From assembly GCF_022483985.1 (NCBI RefSeq), contig NZ_JAKVME010000001.1, forward strand, positions 1,984,001 through 2,048,000: a stretch of DNA of 64,000 nt. The letters run 5' to 3'. The translations under genes were made by a program, and so were the position numbers. Position 1 is the first letter of the stretch. The number at the start of each line of letters is the position of its first letter. The DNA is from Acetobacter sp. (lineage in GTDB: Bacteria > Pseudomonadota > Alphaproteobacteria > Acetobacterales > Acetobacteraceae). The notes under the pieces were generated by a model. The model ran no database searches, was not told the origin of the DNA, and was given only the letters and a program-made list of their open reading frames with translations. Shown here one piece after another: positions 16,271-25,662 of the stretch.

Positions 16271-18001
16271 ATGTCTGTTCTCGACGACCCCACTTCAGCG
16301 ATGCCTTCCGCACTCGAAGCATGCCTTGCAGAAGCCCGCGCTTTCGAGAAACTGAACGACATGAGCGGAGTGAGAAAAACTGCCCTTGGATATCTGGCGC
16401 GCTTTCCACGTGAACCGGCTGTTCTGGCGCTTCTGGGCCGCGCCGAATTATTGCTCGGCCATCCCGCACGCGCACTGGCTCCTCTTGCCCGCAGCGCCCG
16501 TCTGACCAACCATTTCATTTTCTACCTTCTGCAAGCGGATTGTCTGAAAAAACTTGGTCGCATTCAGGAGCAGCAGGCCATTCTTGAGCGGGCCGCCCTC
16601 TGGATGCCTCAAACCGGAACTGCCTATTTCATGGCAGGCATCGCTTTTGAAGGCGTCAAGGAAACCGACCGCGCCATCCGTTTCTATAGACAGGCTTTGA
16701 CGACACTCCCCAATGAGGTGTCCATTCAGCATCGTCTGGGTCGAGCGCTTGTTGAAAAAGGCGAGACCATCGGCGCCCTGCATTATCTTGAGCAGGCGCT
16801 GGCATCCCGTCCGGATGACCCGGCCTACCTTGTCGATTTCAGTGTCGCTCTCGAACATGCGGGCCGACTTGAAGAAGCGCTGACAACGATTGAAAAAGCG
16901 ATTTCCCTACAGCCAAACAATCCGGAGGCGATCCATAACCGGGGGCATCTGCTTTTCAATCTGAATCGTTCCGCCGAAGCGCTGGATGTGTTTGACGAAG
17001 CCCTGTCGACAGGCCGCGATTGCGCCAAAACCCGCTTTTCTCGCGGAGTCAGCCTGCTCAAGCTTGGACGCTTCAGGGAGGGATGGGCTGATTATGAAAC
17101 CAGATGGGGCACCTCCCAAACGCTTCCATCCGATCTTCCCGCTCCACTCTGGCAGGGTGAGCCCCTTCAGGGTTGTCAGATTCTTCTTCATGCGGAGCAG
17201 GGTTTTGGAGACTCTCTCCAGTTCATCCGCTTTGCGCCACATCTTGCAGCACGTGGAGCCGTCGTGACCGTTCTGACGCCTCAGCCATTGCAGAGGCTTT
17301 TCACAACAGTCTCTGGCGTGACTCACAGCGTGACAGACCTGCCTGCCGACGCGCATTTTGACTATCATTGTCCTCTGGCCAGTCTGCCGCATCGACTGGA
17401 CATCACGGCGGAGACCATTCCTTCCGCGCCCTATTTCTCCGTCTCTCCCGAAGAAGCATCCCGACAGGGAACGGCCATCCGTCGTCTCATGTGGGCAGGA
17501 AGACGTCCCGCCCGGCGTGTCATCGGACTTGTCTGGTCCGGCGCTCCCCGCCCGTCTCACGTCGAAGCGCACGCCATCGACCAGAGGCGCTCCATGCCTC
17601 TTGGAGAACTTGCACCTCTGCTTGATGTGCCTGAAACGATCTTTGTGAGTTTCCAGATGAACGGCGCTCAGCAAATCGCGGAATCTGGCTTGTCCATTCA
17701 TGACGGAACTCACGGTATCAGAGATTTTGCCGATACTGCGGCCCGTCTCCTTGGTATTGATCTGCTGATTTGTGTGGACACATCCATTGCCCATCTTGCC
17801 GGTGGACTGGGATTACCGGTGTGGATGATGTCCCGTTTCGACGGCTGCTGGCGCTGGCTGGAAGGACGCAGCGATACGCCGTGGTATCCCACCATGAAAA
17901 TCTTCCGCCAGCCCAGACCGGGAGATTGGGCGGGTCTCATCAGCACCCTGAAGGAGGATCTGCAAGCCTACACACCAGCCACACTGGCAGCCGTGTCATG
18001 A
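16271..18001 (+). CDS. TPR-repeat protein with a C-terminal glycosyltransferase-9-like domain
   Basis: A 576-residue protein. Residues about 10-290 are tandem 34-residue tetratricopeptide repeats (for example AYFMAGIAFEGVKETDRAI, then IQHRLGRALVEKGETIGAL and AIHNRGHLLFNLNRSAEAL). Residues about 300-560 look like the heptosyltransferase/GT-B fold found fused to TPRs: LLHAEQGFGDSLQFIRF, VIGLVWSGAP, then DLLICVDTSIAHLAGGLGLP, which is the nucleotide-sugar-side motif of GT9-like proteins. ATG 16271 has aggag correctly placed. No signal peptide or membrane helix is seen, so it is cytoplasmic. Such fusions are often tied to surface polysaccharide or flagellin glycosylation; the acceptor here is unknown. 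Confidence 0.87.
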   Translation: MSVLDDPTSAMPSALEACLAEARAFEKLNDMSGVRKTALGYLARFPREPAVLALLGRAELLLGHPARALAPLARSARLTNHFIFYLLQADCLKKLGRIQEQQAILERAALWMPQTGTAYFMAGIAFEGVKETDRAIRFYRQALTTLPNEVSIQHRLGRALVEKGETIGALHYLEQALASRPDDPAYLVDFSVALEHAGRLEEALTTIEKAISLQPNNPEAIHNRGHLLFNLNRSAEALDVFDEALSTGRDCAKTRFSRGVSLLKLGRFREGWADYETRWGTSQTLPSDLPAPLWQGEPLQGCQILLHAEQGFGDSLQFIRFAPHLAARGAVVTVLTPQPLQRLFTTVSGVTHSVTDLPADAHFDYHCPLASLPHRLDITAETIPSAPYFSVSPEEASRQGTAIRRLMWAGRRPARRVIGLVWSGAPRPSHVEAHAIDQRRSMPLGELAPLLDVPETIFVSFQMNGAQQIAESGLSIHDGTHGIRDFADTAARLLGIDLLICVDTSIAHLAGGLGLPVWMMSRFDGCWRWLEGRSDTPWYPTMKIFRQPRPGDWAGLISTLKEDLQAYTPATLAAVS

Positions 18002-18344
18002 ACTGTAGAGCGGTGAGCAGTTCCGACGACTGAATGCTTACCATCAGGTTCGATTGTCCGGGTGGTGAGAGCTGACGCCAGGCGCATAATATCGTGGCGC
18101 AATCAATTATTTTCCTGAACCCACCAAGGCCGCATTTATAGCAGCAGGCAGAACTGGCTACTCATCCTCTCTTGCCGGATATGGATGAAGCTTCAGTCGC
18201 CATCCACTTCAATGAGCTGCTCTTTTACATGGAAAATCAAAATTCACTCACACTCCTGCCGTATGAAATATTCAGAAAATAAACCCGCAATTAACCAATT
18301 CCGTCAGATATTTTACAGGAGAACAGAAACACAAGAGGCAGTTC
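18002..18344. other. Intergenic stretch with no confident gene
   Basis: AT-richer than its neighbours. A 33-codon open frame from ATG 18181 lacks a ribosome site and is not called. I see no clear terminator or promoter. It separates the TPR gene from the small zinc-ribbon gene. Confidence 0.4.
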
Positions 18345-18521
18345 ATGACGCTCTCTAGCGGAGAGAAAGAGAAGGTAAAAACCCTTCCACACACCGTGTC
18401 ATTTTCTCTTGGAGACGGGCTGAAATGTGTTTCCTGTGGCGGCTGGTTACGCTGGCAGGGACAGCACGCCAGATGCCAGAATAAATGCGAGCATACGGTT
18501 GTCGCCATCCGCCGGAAATAA
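18345..18521 (+). CDS. 58-residue zinc-ribbon-like small protein
   Basis: A short gene whose ATG 18345 is preceded by aagagg at 7-bp spacing. The product starts MTLSSGEKEKVKTL and contains a four-cysteine cluster, CVSCGGWLRWQGQHARCQNKC (residues 28-48, read in two parts C-x2-C and C-x3-C), which could bind one zinc. It ends AIRRK. The stop lies 3 bp from the convergent gntK stop. Function is unknown; proteins of this size with paired cysteines are often nucleic-acid- or protein-binding. The good ribosome site and Cys pairs support a real gene. Confidence 0.6.
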   Translation: MTLSSGEKEKVKTLPHTVSFSLGDGLKCVSCGGWLRWQGQHARCQNKCEHTVVAIRRK

Positions 18522-18524
18522 GGA

Positions 18525-19070
18525 TCAGAGACAGCCTTCCTGATCCTCACAGAGAATATCAATCGCTTTTGAAATCACCTCTGCCGGGCGCCCCACGGCA
18601 TCCAGCACGAGAATATGTTCCTGAGCGGATGGCGCTTCCAACGTCCCCAACTGGCTGTCCAGCAGCGTAGCAGGCATGAAGTGCTTCTTGCGTCCCTTAA
18701 GGCGACGTTCAAGTTCCTCACGAGGAACCCTCAGGAAGAGGAATGTGACATCCACTCCCTCCTGCCTCAGAATATCACGATAAAACCCCTTCAGTGCCGA
18801 ACAGGCCAGAATCCCGCCCTTGCCATCCCGCGCACGTTCCGCAAGCCAGCTCCGGCATTTTTCCAGCCAGGGCAGTCGATCTTCGTCCGTGAGCGGCTCT
18901 CCTGACGACATCTTTGCAATATTATGTGGAGGATGAAGCGCGTCACCTTCCTGAAAAGGCCATCCGAGCCGCGCGCAGAGTCCTTCAGCCACGAGTGTCT
19001 TGCCACTACCGGAAACACCCATGACAACCACAAGGCGAGGCGCGATACCGTTGGGACATGACTGCGTCAT
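18525..19070 (-). CDS. gntK: Gluconokinase
   Basis: Phosphorylates D-gluconate to 6-phosphogluconate with ATP, the entry from gluconate into the pentose phosphate pathway. The 181-residue P-loop kinase shows VVVMGVSGSGKTLVAEGL (Walker A), FQEGDALHPPHNIAKMSSGEPLTDEDRLPWL (in two parts) and CSALKGFYRDILR, all hallmarks of GntK. It is the last gene of the minus-strand tkt-to-gntK run, 91 bp after rpiA. In acetic acid bacteria cytosolic gluconate is commonly assimilated this way, which explains its place with gnd and pgl. Confidence 0.95.
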   Translation of the reverse strand: MTQSCPNGIAPRLVVVMGVSGSGKTLVAEGLCARLGWPFQEGDALHPPHNIAKMSSGEPLTDEDRLPWLEKCRSWLAERARDGKGGILACSALKGFYRDILRQEGVDVTFLFLRVPREELERRLKGRKKHFMPATLLDSQLGTLEAPSAQEHILVLDAVGRPAEVISKAIDILCEDQEGCL

Positions 19071-19161
19071 AGCCTGCTCTCTCCAGAATCACAGTTACGG
19101 CTCAGCATAATCACAGACAGGGAGCCAAACGCCCCCCGTCCATTGTCACAAAGAGAAAAGC

Positions 19162-19851
19162 TCACGCGCCAACAGTCAGATGGACAATACCCTCTCCACC
19201 AGCGACGATGGCGTCCGTTGCCATTCCGACAAACAGGCCACTCTCCACCACACCGACAATTGAGCGGATATCCTGTTCAAGACGTCCTGCATCGGAAATC
19301 ACCTCGAAACGACAGTCAAGAATCAGATTGCCTCCATCACTGACAAAAAACGCCCCTTCCCGGTTCCGTCGCGGTGAAGCCTGTCCACCCAACCGCTCAA
19401 TCTGACGTGCGGTTGATTCCCAGCCAAAAGACGTCACCTCAACAGGCAGAAGTGTTTTCATGCCCAGATGATCAACAAGTTTCGTATCATCCGCCACGAT
19501 CACCAGACGGTCAGATGAGGCCGCGACAATCTTCTCACGCAGAAGCGCGCCACCAAGACCTTTGATAAGATTGAGCGTACCACGCTGGATTTCATCAGCT
19601 CCATCAATGGTCACATTGACCCTTGCATGTTCTCCAAACGTCGTGAGAGGAATGCCCAGTCCCAGCGCCTGCTTTTCAGTTGCCAACGAGGTCGGGATCG
19701 CCACGAAACGCAGACCTTCCTTGTGGCGGCGACCCAGTGCCTCCACGACAAAAGCCGCCGTACTGCCCGTGCCAAGACCGACAACCATGCCGTCTTCGAC
19801 CATCTCGGCCGCAAACTCGGCTGCCTGACGTTTATATTCGCTCGCGCTCAT
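19162..19851 (-). CDS. rpiA: Ribose-5-phosphate isomerase A
   Basis: Interconverts ribose 5-phosphate and ribulose 5-phosphate. I chose ATG 19851 (MSASEYKRQA), which overlaps the pgl stop as ATGA and so is probably translationally coupled; the longer open frame to 19902 lies inside pgl. 229 residues, normal length. Motifs: VGLGTGSTAAFVV (phosphate loop), TIDGADEIQ (catalytic Asp), LIKGLGGALLREKIVA and IVADDTKLVDHLG. Cytoplasmic, part of the non-oxidative branch encoded by this operon. Confidence 0.96.
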   Translation of the reverse strand: MSASEYKRQAAEFAAEMVEDGMVVGLGTGSTAAFVVEALGRRHKEGLRFVAIPTSLATEKQALGLGIPLTTFGEHARVNVTIDGADEIQRGTLNLIKGLGGALLREKIVAASSDRLVIVADDTKLVDHLGMKTLLPVEVTSFGWESTARQIERLGGQASPRRNREGAFFVSDGGNLILDCRFEVISDAGRLEQDIRSIVGVVESGLFVGMATDAIVAGGEGIVHLTVGA

Positions 19852-20603
19852 CGTCCCGTTTCCCCTTCGGCCTGCCCCGCAGCGCCTCTGTCGATAATCC
19901 ACACAATCTCGCCATCCGAGCGGATATGGCTGGCTGGCTCAGCCGGATCACCCGCACGAACCCTGCTCAGAACATCCGCCTTGGACGTCCCGGTCACGAG
20001 AAACAGCACATGCCGGCTGGACGCAATAGCCGGGTAGGTCAGCGTCAGTCTTGTGTGAGGCGCATCATCCGGCACACAGGACGCAACCCACCGTGTCTTT
20101 TCCTCCAGAACCGGCTGGCGTGGAAAGAGCGAGGCTGTATGACCGTTCTCACCCAGACCGAGAAGCACCACATCAAAGAGCGGTTTTCCGACCACAAGTG
20201 TTTTTGCACCATATGTCCGCTGAAGATCGACTTCATAGGCGCAAGCCGCCTCATCCGGGTCGCCATGATCCGGCATTGGATGAATGTTTTTCGACGGAAC
20301 GGGAACATGCGCGAACAGGATCGACTGCACCATGCCGCGATTACTGTCGGGAGAGTCGGCTGGAACGAAACGGTCGTCCCCATAAAAGAACTCTGTCCGA
20401 TCCCAGGGAAAGCGTTCCGCATAACCGGCATTCGCCATGAGCGCGTAGAGTTTGCGCGGAGTGGAGCCACCTGACAGCGCGATGCGGAACACTCCCGTTG
20501 CTGCACACGCTTTTTCCAGCAGGAAGTCGGCCACATACTGCGCCACGGCATCGGGAGTGTCCAGCACGATTTCCTGCGCCGTCATCACATCCTGTCCACT
20601 CAT
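19848..20603 (-). CDS. pgl: 6-phosphogluconolactonase
   Basis: Hydrolyses 6-phosphogluconolactone to 6-phosphogluconate, the second oxidative step. ATG 20603 (MSGQDVMTAQ) has gggag 7 bp upstream; ATG 20585 is an alternative. 251 residues. DevB/SOL-type motifs: FRIALSGGSTPRKLYAL, FFYGDDRFVPADSPDSN and DVVLLGLGENGHTASLFP. The stop overlaps the rpiA start. About 200 bp separate it from the HAD gene upstream, so an internal promoter before pgl is possible. Confidence 0.96.
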   Translation of the reverse strand: MSGQDVMTAQEIVLDTPDAVAQYVADFLLEKACAATGVFRIALSGGSTPRKLYALMANAGYAERFPWDRTEFFYGDDRFVPADSPDSNRGMVQSILFAHVPVPSKNIHPMPDHGDPDEAACAYEVDLQRTYGAKTLVVGKPLFDVVLLGLGENGHTASLFPRQPVLEEKTRWVASCVPDDAPHTRLTLTYPAIASSRHVLFLVTGTSKADVLSRVRAGDPAEPASHIRSDGEIVWIIDRGAAGQAEGETGR

Positions 20604-20804
20604 CGGCCCACTCCCAACCAGCACTCACCACAACGTTTTTTCAGGAAACCATCAGCATCTGTCACGCTGTATCACGTCTTATGCGTCTCCGGACCGCTGG
20701 CCGATGGCTCCGGTTCCTCCGAAACCGGATACGACACGATGTGCTGCCCTCTTGCTTCTGACACTACTCCTCAGGGTAGCGCGAAGCCTGCTCCCCTCCT
20801 GCTT

Positions 20805-21671
20805 TCAGGCAGCGTTGCCGCCAACCCGGGGAAGTATCCACCGCTCGACAGCCTTCGCCCATCCTTCGTTGTCGTCCGTATCCGTCGTGAAATGTGCGTG
20901 CGAAGCGACCTCATCGGTCGCATTGCCCATGGCGATCGACAGACCGGCGACATCGAACATCGGCACATCGTTCTGCATGTCGCCAAGGCAGGCGATTTCA
21001 TGTGCCTCAAAACCCAGTTGCCGCCCGATTTCACGGAGCGCATACCCCTTGTTGGCATTGAGTGGCGTGATATCCAGATAATACCGCGCCGAAGAAGCAA
21101 CACTGGCCTGACCTGTCAGCATCTGGCCAATCTCTCCCTGAAGACGGCCTAGAAGATCATAATCCGCGCTGGAACCGGTAATCTTGCCGACCTTGTCTTC
21201 CCACGGCCCAAAGTCCTTTACCACGACAGGAGCAAGCCCCAGAGCCTTCTGCTCCTGCGCCACATAGCCTCCCGCCTCGTCCCGGACGACCCAGTCGGAA
21301 CCACAGAACAGCCAGCCATCGACCTCATGCACATCCAGCATGTCGATCGTCGCCTTTACCGCTTCAACCGGCAAGGTGAGCGTGGACAGGGTTTTCCCCT
21401 GCCCGTCCCGCACGATGGCGCCGTTCATGGCCGCGTAAGGTGTTTCGAGATTCAGCGCCTGATGATATCGCTCGATGCCCACAGGGGCGCGACTGCTGAC
21501 AAGACACACCGCCACACCAGCGGCCCGCAGCCTGTCGATCATCTCGACGCTGCTGCGCGCCACCTGCTTTTCCGGTGTCAGAAGCGTGCCGTCCATGTCC
21601 GTCACCACGAGACGGACACGATCCGTCGGCGCAGGCTTCGCATCATGTCTTGCGATATCATCAACTTTCAC
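20805..21671 (-). CDS. Cof-type HAD-family sugar-phosphate phosphatase
   Basis: A 288-residue HAD hydrolase of the Cof/IIB class. Motif I is VVTDMDGTLLTPE (nucleophile Asp), motif II VCLVSSRAP, and motif III/IV KGYALREIGRQLG followed by ACLGDMQNDVPMFDVAG. A large cap domain lies between. It sits 29 bp after gnd in the pentose phosphate operon. By that position it may dephosphorylate a pathway sugar phosphate or clear a toxic side product, but the substrate cannot be read from sequence. Confidence 0.9.
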   Translation of the reverse strand: MKVDDIARHDAKPAPTDRVRLVVTDMDGTLLTPEKQVARSSVEMIDRLRAAGVAVCLVSSRAPVGIERYHQALNLETPYAAMNGAIVRDGQGKTLSTLTLPVEAVKATIDMLDVHEVDGWLFCGSDWVVRDEAGGYVAQEQKALGLAPVVVKDFGPWEDKVGKITGSSADYDLLGRLQGEIGQMLTGQASVASSARYYLDITPLNANKGYALREIGRQLGFEAHEIACLGDMQNDVPMFDVAGLSIAMGNATDEVASHAHFTTDTDDNEGWAKAVERWILPRVGGNAA

Positions 21672-21700
21672 AGCGCACTCCCCACGTCGCAGACAGGACG

Positions 21701-22696
21701 TTATTTCTTCTCGACGTGACCGCCAAAGCCAAACCGCATGGCGGAAAGAACCTTTTCGCCGTAGGTGTTGCCGCTGCGGGACCGGAAGCGCGTAAACAGC
21801 GCCGCCGTCATCACCGGCACGGGAACCGCTTCCTCTATGGCCGCCTCAATCGTCCAGCGACCCTCGCCGGAATCCTGAACCTCCCCGCTGAACTCGGACA
21901 GTTCCCCATTCCGGGCCATCGCCTCCGCCGTCAGATCAAGCAGCCAGGACGACACAACGCTGCCGCGACGCCAGACCTCGGAGATATCGGCCATGTTCAG
22001 GTCGAACCGCTCGTCTTCCGGCAGAAGTGGCGAGTTCTTGCTTTTCATGACGTCAAAGCCTTCAGCAAAGGCCTGCATCATGCCGTATTCGATGCCGTTA
22101 TGGACCATTTTCACAAAATGGCCTGACCCTGCGGGGCCGCAATGCAGATAGCCCTGCTCGGCGCGGGGATCGAGGCCAGCGCGGTCACGATCCGGCGTTG
22201 GCGGAATATCGCCCTTGCCGGGAGCCAGCGCGCTCAGGATCGGGTCGATCGTGGCAGCCGCCTCTTTCGAGCCGCCGAACATCATGCAGTAGCCGCGCTC
22301 CAGCCCCCACACGCCGCCGGACGTGCCAACATCGACGTAATCCACGCCTTTTGTCTTCAGGGCGGCGGCACGACGGAGATCGTCCTTGTAATAGGTGTTG
22401 CCACCATCAATGAGAATATCGCCTTTGCCGAGCAGACCACCGACGGACTGAACCGCCGTCTCGGTGATATCACCAGCGGGTAGCATCAGCCAGACGACCC
22501 TTTTGTCGCCCGAAAGCTTCGACACCAGATCGGTTTCACTCACCGCGCCGACAGCACGACCGCCCTCGGCACGCTCCACGACCTTCTGCACTGTGGACGC
22601 ATCGCGGTCATACACCACCACATCATGTCCATGACGGGTCAGACGGACAGCGATGTTTCCACCCATGCGGCCAAGGCCAATGATTCCAATCTGCAT
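21701..22696 (-). CDS. gnd: 6-phosphogluconate dehydrogenase, short decarboxylating form
   Basis: Oxidatively decarboxylates 6-phosphogluconate to ribulose 5-phosphate. 331 residues, the shorter GndA/YqeC-type enzyme rather than the 470-residue E. coli form; such enzymes are often NAD-preferring. Motifs: [17 protein letters not shown] (Rossmann), [31 protein letters not shown] and [21 protein letters not shown] (catalytic Lys, substrate site). It starts 20 bp after tal-pgi and reads on to the HAD gene. Confidence 0.96.
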   Translation of the reverse strand: MQIGIIGLGRMGGNIAVRLTRHGHDVVVYDRDASTVQKVVERAEGGRAVGAVSETDLVSKLSGDKRVVWLMLPAGDITETAVQSVGGLLGKGDILIDGGNTYYKDDLRRAAALKTKGVDYVDVGTSGGVWGLERGYCMMFGGSKEAAATIDPILSALAPGKGDIPPTPDRDRAGLDPRAEQGYLHCGPAGSGHFVKMVHNGIEYGMMQAFAEGFDVMKSKNSPLLPEDERFDLNMADISEVWRRGSVVSSWLLDLTAEAMARNGELSEFSGEVQDSGEGRWTIEAAIEEAVPVPVMTAALFTRFRSRSGNTYGEKVLSAMRFGFGGHVEKK

Positions 22697-22716
22697 GTCT
22701 TTTCTTCCTTCCCGCC

Positions 22717-25572
22717 TCAGATCACGGCCCTGATGGCGGACGCGAGCGTCGCCAGACCCTTTTTCAGATCGCCCCTGATATGCACCCGCAATGCGCGGCG
22801 ACCGCGCTCGGCCAGCACATCAAAGTCACCCCGCGCCTGCGCCGCCTTCACCACGCCGAAGCTGTAACGCTCGCCGGGGACCGGCAGATCGTGCGCGTCA
22901 TCCGCCGTGATCTGGAGGAACACGCCGCTGTCAGGACCGCCCTTGTAGGCCTGCCCCGTGGAGTGCAGGAAGCGCGGGCCAAACTCGGCAGCAGTCGCAA
23001 CCGTCTTGGCGTCACGGATGGCCAGACGTGTGTGCTGGATCCACTCGATACTGTGCCGGTCACGCTCGATATAGGCCAGCAGACCGACATAATCGCCAGC
23101 CTTCACGCGGTCGAAATGCGCCTTGAGAATCGCCTGCGCCGTATCGCCTTTCAGCGCTGCGGTGTTCTTCCTGTCGGCGAAGAATTCCAGATCACCATCC
23201 GTCGCGAACGGTGCTTCAGCCGGAAGCGCACCTGTCTCGTTATAGGCGGCGGTCAGCTTCTTGGTCTCAAGCTTGCTGGCTTCGACATCCGGCTGATCGA
23301 ACGGATTGATCCCGAGGAACACGCCCGCGACCGCCGTGGCGATCTCCCAGCGGAAGAACTCCTGCGCAATCTGGCGACGGTCATGCAGATTGACTGTCAC
23401 AACCGGCTGGCCTGCGTCGATCAGCGTCTTCACGGCCTCGTCCTGCTCGTGCGAGTGCTCGTTGGACAGACGGAAATAAACGAACAGACGGTCCTTGCCG
23501 TAATGCGTCGGGCCCGCCAGCGTTTCGTCGTCGATGGGGATCAGGCCCTTGCCGAGCTTGCCGGTGGACTCGGCAATCAACTGCTCGGCCCATGCGCCGA
23601 AATCCATCACCTGCTTCGTGGCGATGATGGTGATCTTGTCGCGTCCGAACTTTTCAGCACCAACACCGAACACCGTGCCAAGCAGCACGCCCGGATTGAC
23701 GGTCGGCGGCACGCTGCCGTCACACGCCTTCACGCCATGTAGCGCGTCTTCAAGAAACAGCTTCAGCGGCACGCCGGAAGCAGCCGCCGGGACGATGCCG
23801 AAATTCGACAGCACGGAATAACGGCCGCCAATCTGCTTGTCACCCGCGAAGACTCTCCAGAAGCCGTCCTCTTTGGCCTTCTTCTCCAGAGCCGAACCGG
23901 GGTCCGTCACGGCGACGAAGTGTTCACCGGCCTTCTCGCCCAATGCCTTTTTCGCGACATCGAAGAAGTAGGACAGCATGATGTTCGGCTCCAGCGTGGA
24001 ACCGGATTTGGAGGAGACGATGAACAGCGTCTCTTTCGGGTCGATCTTGCCTTCGAACGTGCGGACCTGCTGTGGATCGGTGCTGTCCAGCACGTAGAGA
24101 TGGCCGTAGCCTTCATGCTTGCCGAAGGTCATGGCCAGCACTTCCGGACCAAGGCTTGAGCCGCCCATGCCCAGCAGCAGCACCTGTTTGAAACCGCGCG
24201 CCTTCACCTCCTGCTGAAAGGCTTCCAGTTCCGGCAGCGCCTTCAGACGGTCAGCGACAACACCGAGCCAGTTGAGCCACTTCGCCTCCGGCCCATTCGT
24301 CCAGACCGCAGCGTCCTTCGCCCACAGACGACGGATCAGGCCACCCTTGCGCCACTCCTCCAGACCGGCCTTCACCGCGTCGTCAAAATCTTGCGGCAGT
24401 GACAGCTTCGTTTTCGCCAGTCTGTTACCGAGAAGTTCATTCCGCTTCTTCGCCACCGAGCCAAGCAGGGCGTCGAACGCCTCTTCGAATGAAACCACGC
24501 CTTCATCGACCAGCTTCGTCGTCATGCCGTCCAGATCAAGGCCGAGACGTTTCACTTCCGCCATGACGTGTCTGGCGTCATCGAGATTCTCTTCCAGCGA
24601 ATCACGGGGCGTTCCGTGATCACGGAACGCGTCCAGCGTCGCAGGCGGGATCGTGTTGACCGTCTCGGGACCGATCAGCTCCTCGACATACAGAACGTCG
24701 CTGTAAGCCTTGTCCTTGGTGCCGGTTGACGCCCAGAGCAGACGCTGCGGCTGCGCGCCTGCCGCCTTCAGTTTCGTCCAGCGATCGCTCTTCATGATCT
24801 CCTGCCAGTGCAGGTAGGCCATCTTCGCGTTGGCAATAGCGACCTTGCCACGAATGGCCTTCAGAGACTCCGCGTCCTTGTCGCCAGCCTTGATCCGGCG
24901 ATCGATCTCACCATCGACTTTGCCATCCACGCGGCTGACGAAGAAGGAGGCCACGGACGCAATGCCCGCAACGCTTTTGCCTTCCTGATGACGCGCCTCA
25001 AGGCCTGACAGCCATCCTTCGACGACCGCCTTGTACATCTCCAGCGAGAAGAGCAGCGTGACATTGATGTTCACGCCATCAGCGATCTTCTGCTGGATGG
25101 CCGGAATGCCTTCCTTCGTCGCCGGGATCTTGATCATCAGGTTCGGCTCGGACACTGCCGTCCAGAGACGCCCGGCTTCCTCGATGGTGCCGACCGTGTC
25201 CAGCGCCAGATAAGGCGAGACTTCAAGACTGACATAGCCGTCGATACCCTTGGTCTGTTCAAAGACCGGCTTCAGCAGCTTCGCCACTTCCCGGATATCT
25301 TCAATCGCCAGACGCTCATACAGTTCACCGGCTGAGACAATCTCCCTGCCGAGCACGTCCCTGATCTGGGCATCATAATCCGTGCCCTCGCCCATTGCTT
25401 TCTGGAAGATCGCCGGGTTGGACGTGACGCCCTTGACGCCATCCTGCTTGATGAGGGCCGCCATCGACCCGTCCCGCGTGTAACCCCTGCGCACAAAATC
25501 CAGCCAGGGCGACTGCCCGAACTGTTCCAGAGCACGTAAAGGGCTTTTTCCGTTCACGGATGATGCGTTCAT
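22717..25572 (-). CDS. tal-pgi: Bifunctional transaldolase / glucose-6-phosphate isomerase
   Basis: A 951-residue fusion. The N-terminal third (about 1-370) is transaldolase, with [13 protein letters not shown] and the Schiff-base lysine in [12 protein letters not shown]. The remainder is phosphoglucose isomerase, with [26 protein letters not shown] and [11 protein letters not shown]. It links fructose 6-phosphate use in the pentose phosphate cycle to glucose 6-phosphate, which fits acetic acid bacteria that run the cycle instead of glycolysis. I chose ATG 25572 ([12 protein letters not shown]) because ggggagaa lies 8 bp upstream. The in-frame ATG at 25620 lies against the T-run of a terminator and is less likely. 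Confidence 0.95.
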   Translation of the reverse strand: MNASSVNGKSPLRALEQFGQSPWLDFVRRGYTRDGSMAALIKQDGVKGVTSNPAIFQKAMGEGTDYDAQIRDVLGREIVSAGELYERLAIEDIREVAKLLKPVFEQTKGIDGYVSLEVSPYLALDTVGTIEEAGRLWTAVSEPNLMIKIPATKEGIPAIQQKIADGVNINVTLLFSLEMYKAVVEGWLSGLEARHQEGKSVAGIASVASFFVSRVDGKVDGEIDRRIKAGDKDAESLKAIRGKVAIANAKMAYLHWQEIMKSDRWTKLKAAGAQPQRLLWASTGTKDKAYSDVLYVEELIGPETVNTIPPATLDAFRDHGTPRDSLEENLDDARHVMAEVKRLGLDLDGMTTKLVDEGVVSFEEAFDALLGSVAKKRNELLGNRLAKTKLSLPQDFDDAVKAGLEEWRKGGLIRRLWAKDAAVWTNGPEAKWLNWLGVVADRLKALPELEAFQQEVKARGFKQVLLLGMGGSSLGPEVLAMTFGKHEGYGHLYVLDSTDPQQVRTFEGKIDPKETLFIVSSKSGSTLEPNIMLSYFFDVAKKALGEKAGEHFVAVTDPGSALEKKAKEDGFWRVFAGDKQIGGRYSVLSNFGIVPAAASGVPLKLFLEDALHGVKACDGSVPPTVNPGVLLGTVFGVGAEKFGRDKITIIATKQVMDFGAWAEQLIAESTGKLGKGLIPIDDETLAGPTHYGKDRLFVYFRLSNEHSHEQDEAVKTLIDAGQPVVTVNLHDRRQIAQEFFRWEIATAVAGVFLGINPFDQPDVEASKLETKKLTAAYNETGALPAEAPFATDGDLEFFADRKNTAALKGDTAQAILKAHFDRVKAGDYVGLLAYIERDRHSIEWIQHTRLAIRDAKTVATAAEFGPRFLHSTGQAYKGGPDSGVFLQITADDAHDLPVPGERYSFGVVKAAQARGDFDVLAERGRRALRVHIRGDLKKGLATLASAIRAVI

Positions 25573-25622
25573 CGAGCAATTCTCCCCGGCAGCAGCAACG
25601 GAACCTGCCGATTCATTCATTC

Positions 25623-25653
25623 AAAAAAACCTGCATCCGAATCCGGATGCAGG
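25623..25653 (-). terminator. Canonical intrinsic terminator between tkt and tal-pgi
   Basis: Read on the minus strand, a 10-bp perfect GC-rich stem (25653-25644 with 25639-25630; arm CCTGCATCCG) and a 4-nt loop are followed by seven Ts. It lies 10 bp after the tkt stop and only 50-80 bp before the tal-pgi start, so it ends or attenuates transcription within the pathway operon. Confidence 0.9.
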
Positions 25654-25662
25654 ACTGGTTTC

